Shown here piece after piece: positions 1 to 11,334 of a stretch of DNA of 64,000 nt; the first letter of the stretch is position 1, and each line of letters begins with the position of its first letter. Source of the DNA: Reticulascus tulasneorum (Eukaryota; Ascomycota; Sordariomycetes; Glomerellales; Reticulascaceae); contig LSAX01000003.1 in NCBI GenBank assembly GCA_001557505.1, forward strand, positions 620,001-684,000, written 5' to 3'. The position numbers and the translations under genes were made by a program. The notes below the pieces were generated by a model, which ran no database searches, was not told where the DNA came from, and saw only the letters and a list, made by a program, of their open reading frames with translations.

Positions 1-118
1 ATATTGGGGAAGCCTGTATATATTATGGCAAACCGAGGAATGCTTGAGCATGCACTTGGTCCTGCACTTTCTCTTCAACACCCCTTATCACCTAATCTTT
101 TGTGATTGACTGACAAAA

Positions 119-1949
119 ATGCCTCTATCCTCGTGGAAACGCCTGTTGGGAATGGACGACGTCCCACCCGAAAGCAACAATGGCGAGCCACAGAACATTA
201 TTAGCCTCGAGAAAGGTCAATCCCGAATCAATGACGATAACGACGAGACAAAATACCCGCCCTTCAAAACTGTGATACTCTCGATGATGTCTATATACAT
301 GGCATTTTTTCTTAGCGCACTGGTCAGTTTGCAGACTGAGCTCTGGAAGACACACGGCTGATGCAATGTAGGATCGCACGATTATTGGTGTTGCCATACC
401 TGCCATATCCGATGAGTTCAAGAGCTTCAACGATATATCCTGGTACGAGGCTTCATTCTTGCTAGCGTTTTGTGTTGCGCAATTCCCGATCGGCAAAATC
501 TATGTACGTCCTGTGCTGGCGGAGAGAATAGAAGTAGCAAGGTGAACTGACGAGCCTCACTGACTCAAGACTTTCTGCTCTGCCAAGTGGACATTCGCGG
601 CGCTAGTTGCCATCTTCGAGATTGGATCGATTGTGTGTGCTGCTGCACCCTCCTCACTAGCTCTCATAATCGGCAGAGCAATTACGGGCATCGGAGGTGC
701 CGGATCTCTTGTCGGAGCATCAGTGATCATGATTGATCTGGTCCCACTGCGGAGGCGGCCCAAATATCAAGGTTTCTTGGGTGCCATATTTGGGCTTTCA
801 TCTATCATTGGGCCTCTCGTTGGCGGCGTGTTGACAACGAAGGTCTCTTAGCGTTGGTGCTTCTGGATCAATGTTCCCATTGGCGGTCTTTCTCTCGTAG
901 GCATCTTGATCTTTCTGCCGGCGTCGAATCCACCAGAAGGAACGACAGATACCCTGTTGCAGAAACTGTGGAAAATTGACCCAATCGGCAACCTCGTACT
1001 TGCCCCCGGAATAGTCTGTTTGCTCTTAGCCCTCCAGTGGGGCGGCACAAAGTATCCTTGGGCTGATGCCCGAGTCATCTCTCTCCTCGTCGTAGGACCG
1101 GCTCTTCTTGCTGCATTCGCTTGCATACAGCTGTATCAAGAAAACGGGACAGTACCAGTCAGAATTCTTCGTCAACGGAGTATCGCCGCTGGTTTCTTTG
1201 TTTCTTTCGGACTTGGCGGCGTTCTGATCATACCAACGTTCTACCTCCCAATCTGGTTTCAGGCGATAAAGGGCAAAAGCGCTGTTGATTCCGGCATCGG
1301 CCTTTTACCACTATTCCTCGGGACCGTCGTGTCTGTTATTGGATCTGGCACTGCGATTTCTAAAACAGGATACTACGCCCCTTGGTTAATAGTGGGCTGT
1401 GCCAGTGGTATGGTTGGAACTGGTCTGTTGACGACTCTACGAGTTGACTCGGGCACCGGTCACTGGATTGGTTATCAGGTTAGAAGAAAGAATTGAAACT
1501 CCGTTTCCGGTTATATCGACACTGACGTTATGCTCAGATTGTTGTTGGAGTTGGCACAGGCATGAGTTTACAGCAGTGCGCTATTGCAGCGCAGACAGTC
1601 CTGGCAAGGAGGGATGTTCCCATTGGACTTACAATCATTGCGCATTGGACTTACAATCATTGCGTTTGCACAGTTCTTATCTGGAACTGTTTTGGTAAGT
1701 ATCTGCCAGACCATTCTGGTAAATACTTTGACATCGGAGCTATCGCGGAATCTGCCAGGGTTTGACGCTTCGAGGATTGCGAGCACGGGAGCAACTCAAG
1801 TTCGAAAGCTGGTATTGGAGACAGACTTACCAATTGTTCTTGCCGCATATAATGCCGGTATCGATAACCTTTTCTACTGCGCTCTTGCGGCTTCATCCTT
1901 AGCATTTATAGCTTCTTTCTTCATTGAGTGGAAGTCGGTAAAGATGTAA
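119..1949 (+). pseudogene. MFS multidrug-type transporter (DHA2/14-TMS like), inactivated
   Basis: This was a 14-helix type major facilitator exporter of the fungal drug/toxin efflux group. Exons read through typical blocks: DRTIIGVAIPAISDEF in the first helix region, then RAITGIGGAGSLVGASVIMI, WINVPIGG and a C-terminal SGTVLVSICQTILVNTL stretch. Introns are apparent near 322-370 (gtcagt..gtag), 505-570 (gtacgt..tcaag) and 1479-1540. Two lesions break it. At 849-851 an in-frame TAG stands where the family has Trp, just before RWCFWINVPIGG. At 1621-1664 a 22-bp unit is tandemly duplicated, shifting the frame by +1 before the last helices; the rest reads in the new frame to 1949. No intron can remove either lesion. 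It lies at the head of three MFS genes next to a regulator, a monooxygenase and a PKS, so it was probably an exporter of that pathway. Family assignment is firm; substrate is unknown. Confidence 0.85.
1621..1664 (+). repeat. 22-bp perfect tandem duplication inside MFS pseudogene
   Basis: Two identical 22-bp units, 1621-1642 and 1643-1664, each beginning CATTGGACTT. The single-copy version keeps the transporter frame (..PIGLTIIA then FAQFLSG..); the second copy adds 22 bases and shifts it. The perfect match of the copies suggests a recent slippage or repair event. Confidence 0.95.
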
Positions 1950-2950
1950 CTATGTGGGGAAATTGGATATTATAGCACCAATAGATAATATGTTGACATC
2001 AAGAGCTTACCTGACGCCCAACCAGCTAGATAGGTTGCTTTAAGTCATATCAAGCGAGTTTCTGGGCAAGCCGATGTTTATTGTAGATGACTCGAAGTAA
2101 CCCCAATACTAAGATCCTCTATACTGGATAACAAACGTGTGACACAGATATGGAGCGCGAAGTATTCTACACCTTCGCTCTATACCATACTGTAATCCTG
2201 CTTACTGACTCAAAGGCAGATAATTCGTTCATAACTCCGAAGTCGACAAGTTCACAAAAACACCAGTGTGCTTACATAGGAACCCGGAACCCCGGGTTTC
2301 GGAGCATGAGTTCCGAGATAGGGAACCGGGGTACTAGGAGCGACGTACATGACCGCGGCGCTACTGCGAGCATATCGAAATACTGGCCTTCCGTTGATTG
2401 CAAAAGTAGACGACCGGATTTGACCATAAATTCCGGGTGACGATGACGGCTCCATCGCCCCTCGGAAGCCAATTCGACTGTTCTGCGAATGCCGATATTC
2501 TGCTGGCACTACGTTACCGGGCAGTTTTCCCCACTGAATTCTCATAGCCTATGGTCCTTTCAGATTGCAAATGGTATTGTTGTTACTAAGGTATTAAACT
2601 TAACCGCGTTGATCTTTCCATAGACTAAAAAAGAAAAAAACCTTCGTAGGGCGTCGCTGGTGGGTCATTTATTCCTTCGGCTGTTAGAAGACAGGTCCGG
2701 TCAAGTACAAGCGAGGACTTGATCCAATCCATGATTAAAGAAAAAGATATCACAGCGCAGAACGCTTGCGCCACATCGAAATGGTGGGTCAAGTACTCCA
2801 CATCTCGTCACGTGCAAGAACTGCACCCAGATAAAGACGGTGCGGTACGAACGCCAATTGCACACGCGATCTTCTAACAACATTATCTCTATGCTGCTCC
2901 TTGTTACACATGCAAGAGGAGTCATTGCATCCACTGGGCGATTCGGGAAC
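1950..2950. other. Intergenic, promoter side of second MFS gene
   Basis: No coding sequence recognised. It holds a 14-bp GC-rich palindrome-like block near 2283-2296 with a CGG-N4-CCG core at 2285-2294, annotated separately. An A-rich tract lies near 2628-2640. Confidence 0.5.
2285..2294. promoter_or_regulatory. CGG-N4-CCG palindrome, candidate Zn2Cys6 site 1
   Basis: The core CGGAACCCCG reads CGGGGTTCCG on the minus strand, identical to the core at 10191-10200. The shared identity extends to 12 bases (CCGGGGTTCCGG). It lies about 655 bp upstream of the MFS start at 2951. Inverted CGG triplets are the usual half-sites of Zn2Cys6 dimers; binding by the regulator at 8400-9984 is inference. Confidence 0.4.
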
Positions 2951-4553
2951 ATGTCAGGCGCCTCAACACCGCTTGGACATGACCTTGAAACAGAGCCTCT
3001 ACTCTGTGCGGAGAACGCCGAGGCAGCGCACGGCAGCATTTCGCATCAAAGCGAGGTATACGAGGATGAACGACCCCGGTCACCGAACCCATGTGGTCCC
3101 GATATTGATATCTCCAGACGAGACCAGAGGGGTGTAGTTATTAGAATCGGCACAGCCATGTTCTCGTTCTTCGTTATGGGGCTGATTCAATCGAGTGTTG
3201 GCGCAAGTCCCGCATTCCCTGAACCACACGCCCGTTGCAAACTGCTAACCTTCCCTATAGGTGATGATCCCTCTTGTAATACTATCTCCATAATATGCCA
3301 TTATGACAGTCATTAAACTCCGTGCTAGCTCGAAGAATACTATGGTCTCACCGACACGGTTGTGTCTCTCACTTTCCTCGTCACTCCTCTCGGCTACTTT
3401 TTCGCAGCCTATCTCAACAGCTTTATACATCTCAGATTCGGACAGCGCGGAATAGCCACCATTGGCCCCATATGCCAGCTTATTTTCACCTTGGCTGCAT
3501 CCACGCATCCACCTTTTGTCGTCTTTCTCGTCGCTTCCGCCATTGGAGGATTCGGCACAGGACTTATTGACGGATCCTGGTGTGCGTGGACCGGCGGCAT
3601 GGATAACGCGAACACTGTCCAGGGGCTCATGCATGGTTCGTACTCTGTAGGGGCGAGTTTGGGCCCGTTCCTCGCAGGTACAATTGTGTTTGTGGGGAGT
3701 AGACCGTGGTATGACTGGTATTACGTGATGGTACTCTAGTTCCCTCCCCTCAAACGGTGTGGCCCGCTAATAGGTCTGTTCGACAAGTCTTCAGTGTGTG
3801 TAGTTGAATTCTCCCTCTTAGCTTTCGCTTTTCGGTCCGAGGATGTCGCCAAATACCGTGCTGCGAAGCTCGGCCGCAACGATGAGCCTACTAATATAGT
3901 CCAGATGTCCATCTTCAGTCATCTCGCAACCTGGATATGTGCTGCATACTTTCTCGTTTACGTCGGAACCGAAGGTAAGCTGCTCCGATTGTTCCGGATG
4001 GATAAAAACCGGCGAGTGCAAGCTGATGTTTGTACTCGTAGCCTCTATAACTGGCTGGATCGTTGCGTTTATGACAAGAGCTCGCCACATGTCACCCTAC
4101 TTAGCAAGTATATGGTCGTTTCTTTTCGGTATCGGCATGGCAGTTGGTCGAGTTTCACTCGGATTCATCACCGACAGAGCCGGCGTCCGAGTCGCCACCA
4201 TTGCATATCTCATCCTGTCAATTGGCCTCCAAGCGCTATTCATTATCGTCGAGATTCCCGCCATCTCTGGTGTCAACATCACCTTGCTGGGCTTCTTCCT
4301 GGGCCCTCTTTTCCCCTCCGGAATTGTGATGATTATCAGATTACTTCCGGAGGATCTACATGTTGGAGCTGTTTCCTTTGTGGCGTCGATCGGCCAGCTT
4401 GGTGGTGCCCTGTTGCCCTTTTCTATTGGGGCATTGGCTGAATGGGTTGGGATCCAGGTTTTCCAGATCATTATACTGGCACAGTTGGCTGTGGTACTTA
4501 GTATATGGTTGTGTTTCCCTCGATTGGGGCCAGTCGATGGTGTCTTAAAATGA
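2951..4553 (+). CDS. MFS transporter (Bsc6/fucose-permease-like group)
   Basis: A 12-helix type MFS membrane transporter of about 455 aa, start ATG at 2951. The acidic soluble N-terminus (about 70 aa) precedes TM1 (MFSFFVMGLIQSSVG). Five exons fit: 2951-3202, 3261-3275, 3329-3730, 3788-3974 and 4042-4553. The first intron begins with GCAAGT, a GC-AG intron with branch site CTGCTAACC, and exon 2 is only 15 bases (VMIPL). The joined reading VMIPLLEEYYGLTDTVVSL and WYYVMSSVCVVEFSLLAFAF matches the pattern of the family, with the Glu of TM7 kept. For intron 3 the AG at 3773 is too close to the branch site (GCTAAT, 3766-3771); using the AG at 3787 gives an open frame. It sits between two other MFS genes of a putative polyketide cluster. 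The cargo is unknown. Confidence 0.8.
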
Positions 4554-5575
4554 GAGACTCGAGATAGAATTGCTGTGTTACGTGGGCTTGTTTTGCAGGT
4601 ACAGGATATCGAGTTCGCGGTAGCAATACCATTTGTTAAGTCGGAGAGATAATCAAAGGACTAATGAAATATCAAGATATGGTGGAGACTACACGCTTCG
4701 AAAGTTATCCGACGAGTAAGATATTATTCACCCATTTACTGGAATCATGAACGTGCTCTATCCTTTCCTTGGACGGTTTCGATACGGCTTGCAGGAGGAT
4801 TGCTTCGACAGTGAAATGACATGACTTTCCAAAGATGAATCTCCGCCACCGAGACCGGAAGGACCCCCGAGCTGGAGCCGGACGGGCTGGAAGCCGTATA
4901 GCTGCGTTATTCGCTTCTTAGATTACTTGAAACTTACTTGCAGTTTCGGAGCGTACATCAAGTGGTTTAGAATCATCGATGTGCAGGGGCGGCTGAAAGA
5001 GATTTCAAACTCTAAGCCTTGGAGTTATTATAGCGCCCTCCTGAATGCGCCCTCGTGAATTCGAGGCTGAAGTCGTAGGGGTAGACGGATCAAAAGCTTG
5101 GCCGCTGCGGCAGTAGCGATTTTAACACCTAGAGGTTTAATCCGGTGCTAAGGAGCTTCCTTACGCTAATGGCTAAATCAGGCAAGACTCATGCCCTGTA
5201 TACTGGCTTTGTCAGTAAATAATGGGCCTGGAATTGGCACTGGCGCCCGAAGTCCGGCTTCGCAATTTCCAAGCCGGAGTTCAGTCAGCCCCTTTGCATG
5301 GTCCTGATCGGGCCCCATCCCGGTAGTCAACACCGCCTGTACGGAGCATTTGTCACCTTGTATCTCCCATTCTCAGACGCAGTCCTTATTTAATACTTCA
5401 TTTGTATCGTTGAATTTCATGTTCTCAGTAAGAATCACTATATAAGAATTCATTTGCAGCATTGTCCAATTCTCACAGACAATTATTAATCAAGATAGCT
5501 CTATCTTCGTTGGTTTTCCTAGCAGCTGGTGCTTAACTTTACGCATATTCTACACGCAATATTTAGCGTTGAAAC
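4554..5575. other. Intergenic, promoter of third MFS gene
   Basis: No gene seen. It carries a hairpin-capable inverted repeat at 5251-5280 (left arm TCCGGCTT, right arm AAGCCGGA, 10-base loop) and a TATA box near 5439. Confidence 0.5.
5439..5446 (+). promoter_or_regulatory. TATA box of MFS gene at 5576
   Basis: TATATAAG-like element (ctatataag) about 130 bp upstream of the ATG at 5576. Confidence 0.45.
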
Positions 5576-7640
5576 ATGTCTGTTCTCTTTCGTGAGAGTG
5601 CTGCCGGCCAAATAGTCCGCTTCATAACTCGACGGAAAGTGTTAAAGTATCCCGAGGAGCTGCCTGGCTTCAATATCTCGGACTTTTTCCAAGCGGCCTC
5701 AGATGAGAAGAAACCGGAATCTACACAACTATCTCCTAGCCTTCACGAAGCATCGGATCCCGAGAAAGCGTTGAGCGATGGAGAAGACGTCGTAGCAGGC
5801 AACAAAGTCGTAAAAGATGGACTAATCCTAGTGCAATGGTACTCGCCAGGTTAGTTACCGTCGCCTGTATTCGGCAAAGTAACGTTGCGCACTAACAGGT
5901 GTCTAGATGATCAGGCAAATCCTCAGAATTGGAACACGAACAAGAAAATTCTAGTGGCGTTCCAAATATGGTAAGTTTGTGTGCAGCGAGTTTGGAATTT
6001 CTGCTAATCCTTTCTAAAGCATCTACACTTTTACGGTCTACATCGGGTCCGCAATCTACGCGCCAAGCATACCTGGAGTTATGGAGGACTTCAATTGCTC
6101 GGAAGTAGTGGCGTCCCTAGGACTGGCTCTGTATGTCTTAACTTGTAAGCAGCCACCCATAATGTTGATAACCGCATTTACTCAAATTGTGTAGATGGTC
6201 TGGGAGCTTTGCTGTGGTCTCCATTGAGCGAGTGAGTAGACAGACAAGACCCGAATCCGCATACCTGATGCAGCATCATTTACTAATACGCGAGCTGCTA
6301 GGATTCCGGTCTTAGGAAGGATGCCAATCTATATTGTTACCTTTTTTATTTTCACGGTCTTGTTGATACCAACGGCTATGGTCAATAACTTGGCTGGATT
6401 ATTAGTCCTTCGATTTCTTTTGGGCTGGTTTGGTAAGCTTCCGTCTGTTCCACTGTGCCACAATAGACAAACTCTGACACTCGATACAGGAGCACCATGC
6501 CTGGCAACCGGAGCTGCTGGGTTTGCGGATATGTTCAGTTACCTCAAACTGCCGTATTGCTTAGCTTTTTGGTCTTGTGCTGGTAAGTAACGACACATTG
6601 TTGTGAATACCACACCCAGCATCATATCTAACATCAACGCGTTTCAGGTACTATGGCGCCTGCTATGGGTCCCATCGTGGCCGGTTACGCTATTCCCGCT
6701 AAGAACTGGCATTGGAGCATGTGGGAGTCACTGTGGCTTTCTGCGCCGGTCTTCGTCTTGCTTTTTCTGCTACTCCCCGAAACATCCTCTGACAACATTT
6801 TGCTACGACGTGCGTCTCGACTTAGACGAGTCACTGGAAACCAAAATTTCAGATCTCAATCAGAGATCAACCAAGAGCACATGTCGGCTAAGGAGATGGC
6901 CTTTGATGCGTTGATCAAGCCATGGGAAATGAACATTCTGGACCCGGCAATTTTGTTCACCACGGTTTATGTCGCCCTCTGCTACGCCATATTCTACTCT
7001 TTCTTCGAGGCTTTTCCGCTGGTATTTGCAGAGATGTACGGTTTCAGCTCTGGTCAGATGGGCCTTGCATATCTTTCTGTTCCTGTTGGAGTCATGACCA
7101 CTGTGCCAATTGCCTTAGCCCATTACGGCTTCGTAGTAGAGCCTGGTCTCAGAAAGAATGGATCTCCAGAGCCTGAAGTCTGGTTGCGGCCTGGCCTCAT
7201 AGGCAATTTTGCGTTGCCTGCTGGTCTTTTCATCTTCGGTTAGTACCATATCTCTCTTCTTACCCATAAACCAAGAGTGACACCCATTGACATTATGAAC
7301 CACAGCATGGACAGCACGCTCCGATGTCCATTGGGTCGTCCCGCTTCTTGGAATTGCCCTAAACCAATCTGGATGTTACATTATTATGAATGTCTTATTC
7401 ACATATATTCCTAACATATATCCAAAGTACGCGGCATCGCTGTTTGCTGCCAATGCTGCGGCTCGCAGTGCGCTTGCTGCTGCTGCTGTTCTGTTTGGGC
7501 GCCCGATGTTTGTTGCTCTTGGTGTTGCTGGAGGCGTCAGCTTACTGGCGGGTTTGTCCTGTGTATGTTCAGCAGGATTCTTCTACCTTTATCGTTATGG
7601 ACCCTCTCTTAGAAAGAGGAGCAAGTTCGTTCAAGCATAG
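5576..7640 (+). CDS. MFS transporter, DHA1 (FLR1/polyamine-drug) type
   Basis: Plasma-membrane exporter of the 12-TM drug:H+ antiporter DHA1 group, about 549 aa from eight exons: 5576-5849, 5907-5970, 6020-6144, 6195-6231, 6302-6432, 6490-6582, 6648-7238 and 7306-7640. All junctions keep frame and every intron has a GT..AG pair. The first 115 residues are hydrophilic with PEELPGFNISDFF; TM1 follows (ILVAFQICIYTFTVYIGSAIYAPSIPGV). The helix 4-5 region reads LRFLLGWFGAPCLATGAAGFAD, and the central loop shows the PETSSDNILLRRA motif typical of FLR1-like proteins. No lesion was found, unlike the first MFS gene of the cluster. It converges with the Zn2Cys6 regulator at 8400-9984. Its likely job is export of a pathway product or tolerance to a toxic compound; the substrate is not predictable. 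Confidence 0.88.
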
Positions 7641-8399
7641 CATATGGGCGCTTTACGTCTCGTTACCAAGCTTCTGGTTTCGAAGTTCGCATGATATTTC
7701 GTAATTATTAGATGAGAATTTCAATTCATTAGGGAACAGGAATATATTAATATAGAGAGTTCAAGATTTTTGAATAGAGTATCAATTCTCTTGCTTCGGA
7801 GCTCGTCATTTAGTGACCTGTTGCCTTACTATTTTCGCCAATCTTACTCGTAAGGTGTAGATTATACAAGGAAACGTATTAAAGACCCCATCAACAGCCT
7901 TAAATTTAGAACCTGAGTGGTGAAATCAGACTGTTTCCTAAAGCCGCAATTGTAATGGACGCTATACTTAGATATTCTCGTTGGCACGCTATTGCCACAT
8001 TGCAAAGCGCGATTTCTCCTGTCAATACTCTTGACTCAACATGATTCGACCTGGCTCGTTTATGAACGAAATTGAAACCATGTCTGCAAACTAGGGTACC
8101 TGGTCAAAGCGAAGACCAACGCAGTACTGGTACTAAGATTTTAACACTTCCTAATCAAGGAACCAAGGCGCCACTAAGCATCAATTCACAGCGTAATTAT
8201 GCTTAATGGAGTCAAAGCGAAAGAATTCCTAGCAGGGATATATAGCGTACTAAGACTATATATACAAGTTGTAATGGCATAAGCTCCTCGAATATCATTG
8301 TCGGCGTGTCTACAGCTACCGACAACGACAATCATTATCTCCTAATCTTCATAATCCACGGCGTAACACCTTCTCGAGCGCAACCATAGAGTCTCTCAA
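7641..8399. other. Intergenic between convergent genes
   Basis: AT-rich 3' flank of the MFS and regulator genes. No coding sequence, repeat or RNA gene recognised. Confidence 0.5.
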
Positions 8400-9984
8400 T
8401 CAACTGCGTTCACTAAATTTGTTAACTTCAGTACTCGATAAGGCGATGTCGGCTTTCTCACCTAGAGACATATGAAATAATCCAAACTCATCTGTCTCCG
8501 AAAACCATTTTTCTGATCTACTGTCCAGGAACACACCCGGCTGAATTCTCGCAAGTTCTCCATGCAGGTACTCTCGATTTTCCCAATCTGCAAGCCAATG
8601 GGCATATTGTGACTCCCACTCCGCCCTATCTTTTGTCTGCCATAAAAGCTTTGGGGCTGGAGCGAGCATGTGCTGCAATTCCTCGCAGTTGAATGTTGGC
8701 AAACCATGATATACCGATAATGACCAGTGTATCATATACAATGACAGCATTGCGCGGCGCCTTGATGTAATGTTTATCCAAGCTTCCCAAGTCGGTCTCA
8801 CATGCTCTTCCTCCTCTTCGAGCATCAACCCTAAAGTACCGACATAGTTAATCAGCTGCCGGAGGTTTGCAAGGACTGCCATGTCCACCACAGCCACCAC
8901 CGATTGATTCTTCATCGGGAATAGGAGGATGATCATATATATGGTCGTAGATTGGAGAGCCGCGAGGAGCTCCTCTTCGTCAAACTTGCGATACTGCGGG
9001 ATATGAGGTCAATGTCAAATGCCCAAGACAAGATTGCTCACATTTTGGAACACATCAGTCATCTCTCGAATGGTGGTTTCATGCACCAAATTGGTGGATT
9101 TATGACACTGGCCATGCCACATGTTGGCGATGGTGTAGCAGTGTGCGAGTGGTACTGTCATGCGATTTTTCGTCAAGTGGGTATGGTGAAATATAGGTGG
9201 CGATTGAAACTTGCTAGCCATCATGTGAGGCCAGGTTCGTAGCATCCGAAATGAAAACTCCATACAATGTTGTCTCAACGATGAGAGTGGGTTCCGAACA
9301 GGAACTATGGGTTGGTGCCATGCAGCAGGATCAGAGCCAGGAATTGCGTTGCCAATAAGACTGACCCCAGTCTCCTTCACCCGAACAGAGCCAGCCACTC
9401 GGGTAGCGTGGGACCATTCAGTAGGCGTATTGACAGAACCAGGAGAGGATGATGTGGGAGTTTCGCCGCTAGAAATTCTCAGAGGTGCATTATAAGAATT
9501 GCTCAGCTCAGACCGCAAAAACGCGAGTTGGTTCGTTTCCGCTGGTGAACCACGAGACTCATCGACTACCACGAAGTCTTCCATGGAATTGGACCCAACT
9601 AAGATGCTTCCACTATTATATTTAGCATTTCGCATGGGCCTCTTGTAGTTGCATATATTCTTGCGAGACAGACAGCGGCCACAGCTCGGCCACTGTTGAT
9701 CACATTTGCTCTTTGATATAGAACAACGCTCGCAGGACTTCTGTCGTGAGCCGGATGGCAGATCGTCCGAGCAGATATTTAAATGGCGACTCAACGAAGA
9801 TTCTACAAAGGCCTGTTAGATTGACGTTGCCATAACGTGGCAGAGTAACAATACTTTTCCCAAATGTCTTCCCACAGGTTTCGCATTCTAATTCTGAACG
9901 CCTCGAAGCTGTGGGCGGATAAATTTGCTCCGATCCGGATGCGGACATCCATCGCTGCAGAGCCATGTTTTCCGCACGGTTCAT
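8400..9984 (-). CDS. Transcription factor with C2H2 finger plus Zn2Cys6 cluster
   Basis: Predicted nuclear DNA-binding regulator of about 494 aa. Start ATG is at 9984-9982; exons are 9984-9855, 9802-9042 and 8993-8400. Removing the first intron (9803-9854, ending tttgtag) creates a canonical C2H2-type finger, CETCGKTF..SSLSRHLNIC with C-x2-C-x12-H-x3-C spacing, so the finger is split by the intron. It is followed by CERCSISKSKC..CGRCLSRKNIC, a Zn2Cys6 binuclear cluster with C-x2-C-x6-C..C-x2-C-x6-C. The C-terminal two thirds is of the fungal-specific TF type, with an acidic EEEEEH run near the middle of the last exon. It lies between the MFS genes and the FAD monooxygenase/PKS, so a pathway-specific role is likely. 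Two CGG-N4-CCG palindromes lie about 210-290 bp upstream of its start, which suits autoregulation. Confidence 0.85.
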
Positions 9985-10190
9985 CGACGATAAGGACGAA
10001 TGTAGGGGACTTTCAAATGCGAACTGCCCGGGACTTTGGGCACAAGCAAGAGAGATGATTTCCGCCGGTGCAAATGATCGAGTTTCCTTGGATTGCGGGT
10101 CGAGCCGGGACCTGATGAAAGCTTCAAGAAAGAAGGTGGGATTGACTGAAGTCTAAGATACCGACGACCGACCGCCAGTGGGCCGGATAC

Positions 10191-10200
10191 CGGGGTTCCG
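10191..10200. promoter_or_regulatory. CGG-N4-CCG palindrome, candidate Zn2Cys6 site 2
   Basis: CGGGGTTCCG followed by GTTCA and, after a gap, TTGCGAT. The core is identical to the reverse complement of site 1 at 2285-2294. Confidence 0.45.
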
Positions 10201-10270
10201 GTTCAAAATATTGCGATTATTAGTCATATCCGCTCCAAGCAATATTTGTCAAGAAATCTGGGTCAGGCTC

Positions 10271-10280
10271 CGGAGCTCCG
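10271..10280. promoter_or_regulatory. CGG-N4-CCG palindrome, candidate Zn2Cys6 site 3
   Basis: CGGAGCTCCG lies within the perfect 12-base palindrome CCGGAGCTCCGG. Its 3' flank (GTTCA, then TTGCGAT) repeats that of site 2, 80 bp away. Confidence 0.45.
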
Positions 10281-11334
10281 GTTCAGGCACTTGCGATCAT
10301 CAATTATGTCGGGGGGTTAAGCAAGAATAGCGACCAAGTCTACACGTTCGAACCGAACTTCGCCGCAACAAAGGATTTAGCCCTATCGGCGAGGACAATG
10401 ACGCCCGACCCTCCTGGCGTCGCATACCGTGTGTACCCCCCGCCCCCGGCTCCGATCTCACCAATTGCTGCCGCAATGCCTTCAGCTTCCTACATTCCGT
10501 AATCTGTTTGAAGCCACCTACGGATATGTCTGTATTCACGTCAGCAATTCCGTAATTCGACAATGCCAAAAGACGCACCATACCACTGGTGCTAGCAACG
10601 AGCAACCCTGGCCAGGAACCAACCTTGCGTTTATGCTAGTCCCTACATCATAGGGAGAAACGACATTGCCACCAACAGTCTCGTCCAACCATTGATAGCG
10701 TGCGTGTCTCTTTGATCAGCAGTATTTGCTTAGGCCCGCACCATTGGACCGAGCCGGAATATTGCGTCGCCGGCAGGGTAAGCAATTTGGGATCTGTCTC
10801 GCGCCTCGGCGAACCGGACAAACCCCGTCTGCCTGCTAACAGTGCTTAAAATGTTTCCGAAACACATGATGGTCGCATCTGTTTTCAAACGTATTGTTAT
10901 TGATTGTGGCAAATATCTCAATGGGGAGGATGATAAAGGTAGGAATCGAACCGAATCCGACTAGCCTGTGTCGCTCGATTTGTCGCTGCTGACCTTGGGC
11001 ATAATGTACCCATCTCAAACTGCAACGTACTTCGCAGGAAAATCAAGCAAGGAGAATTGAAACTCCGACGAAACAGAGAAGGATCGGAAACAAACACTGG
11101 CATGCGGGCTTCACATGGTGGAATATCCTGCTCCGCGTTTGTTTCCTACGTTTACATTCCATGGTTATGTATGTGCGTATGCACTTCTCTGGCTAAGGGG
11201 CTGAAAAGCACTTGGCTGGCCAAACCACGTATTTTACTGACCTATTCAACATATTTTCTGACGATTCTCATAATCTTTTGCACAATCCTTTTATCATATG
11301 ACGTGTTTTACCCTCCCCAGTTCATTACATCACA

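Larger units (their letters stand above)
9985..11334. other. Divergent intergenic between regulator and FAD monooxygenase
   Basis: No gene seen. Contains two CGG-N4-CCG palindromes with a shared 3' flank (GTTCA..TTGCGAT). The remaining roughly 1 kb shows no clear feature. Confidence 0.5.

Noticed and set aside
3731..3800. Apparent 2-base (TG) frameshift in the second MFS gene
   Set aside because: It arises only if the intron ends at the AG at 3773, which is too close to the branch site. Ending at 3787 restores an open frame with correct helix length.
10940..10965. tRNA T-loop-like GGTTCGATTCC on the minus strand
   Set aside because: The flanking bases do not form T-stem, anticodon or acceptor stems. 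No convincing tRNA was found in the window, but a covariance search was not possible.
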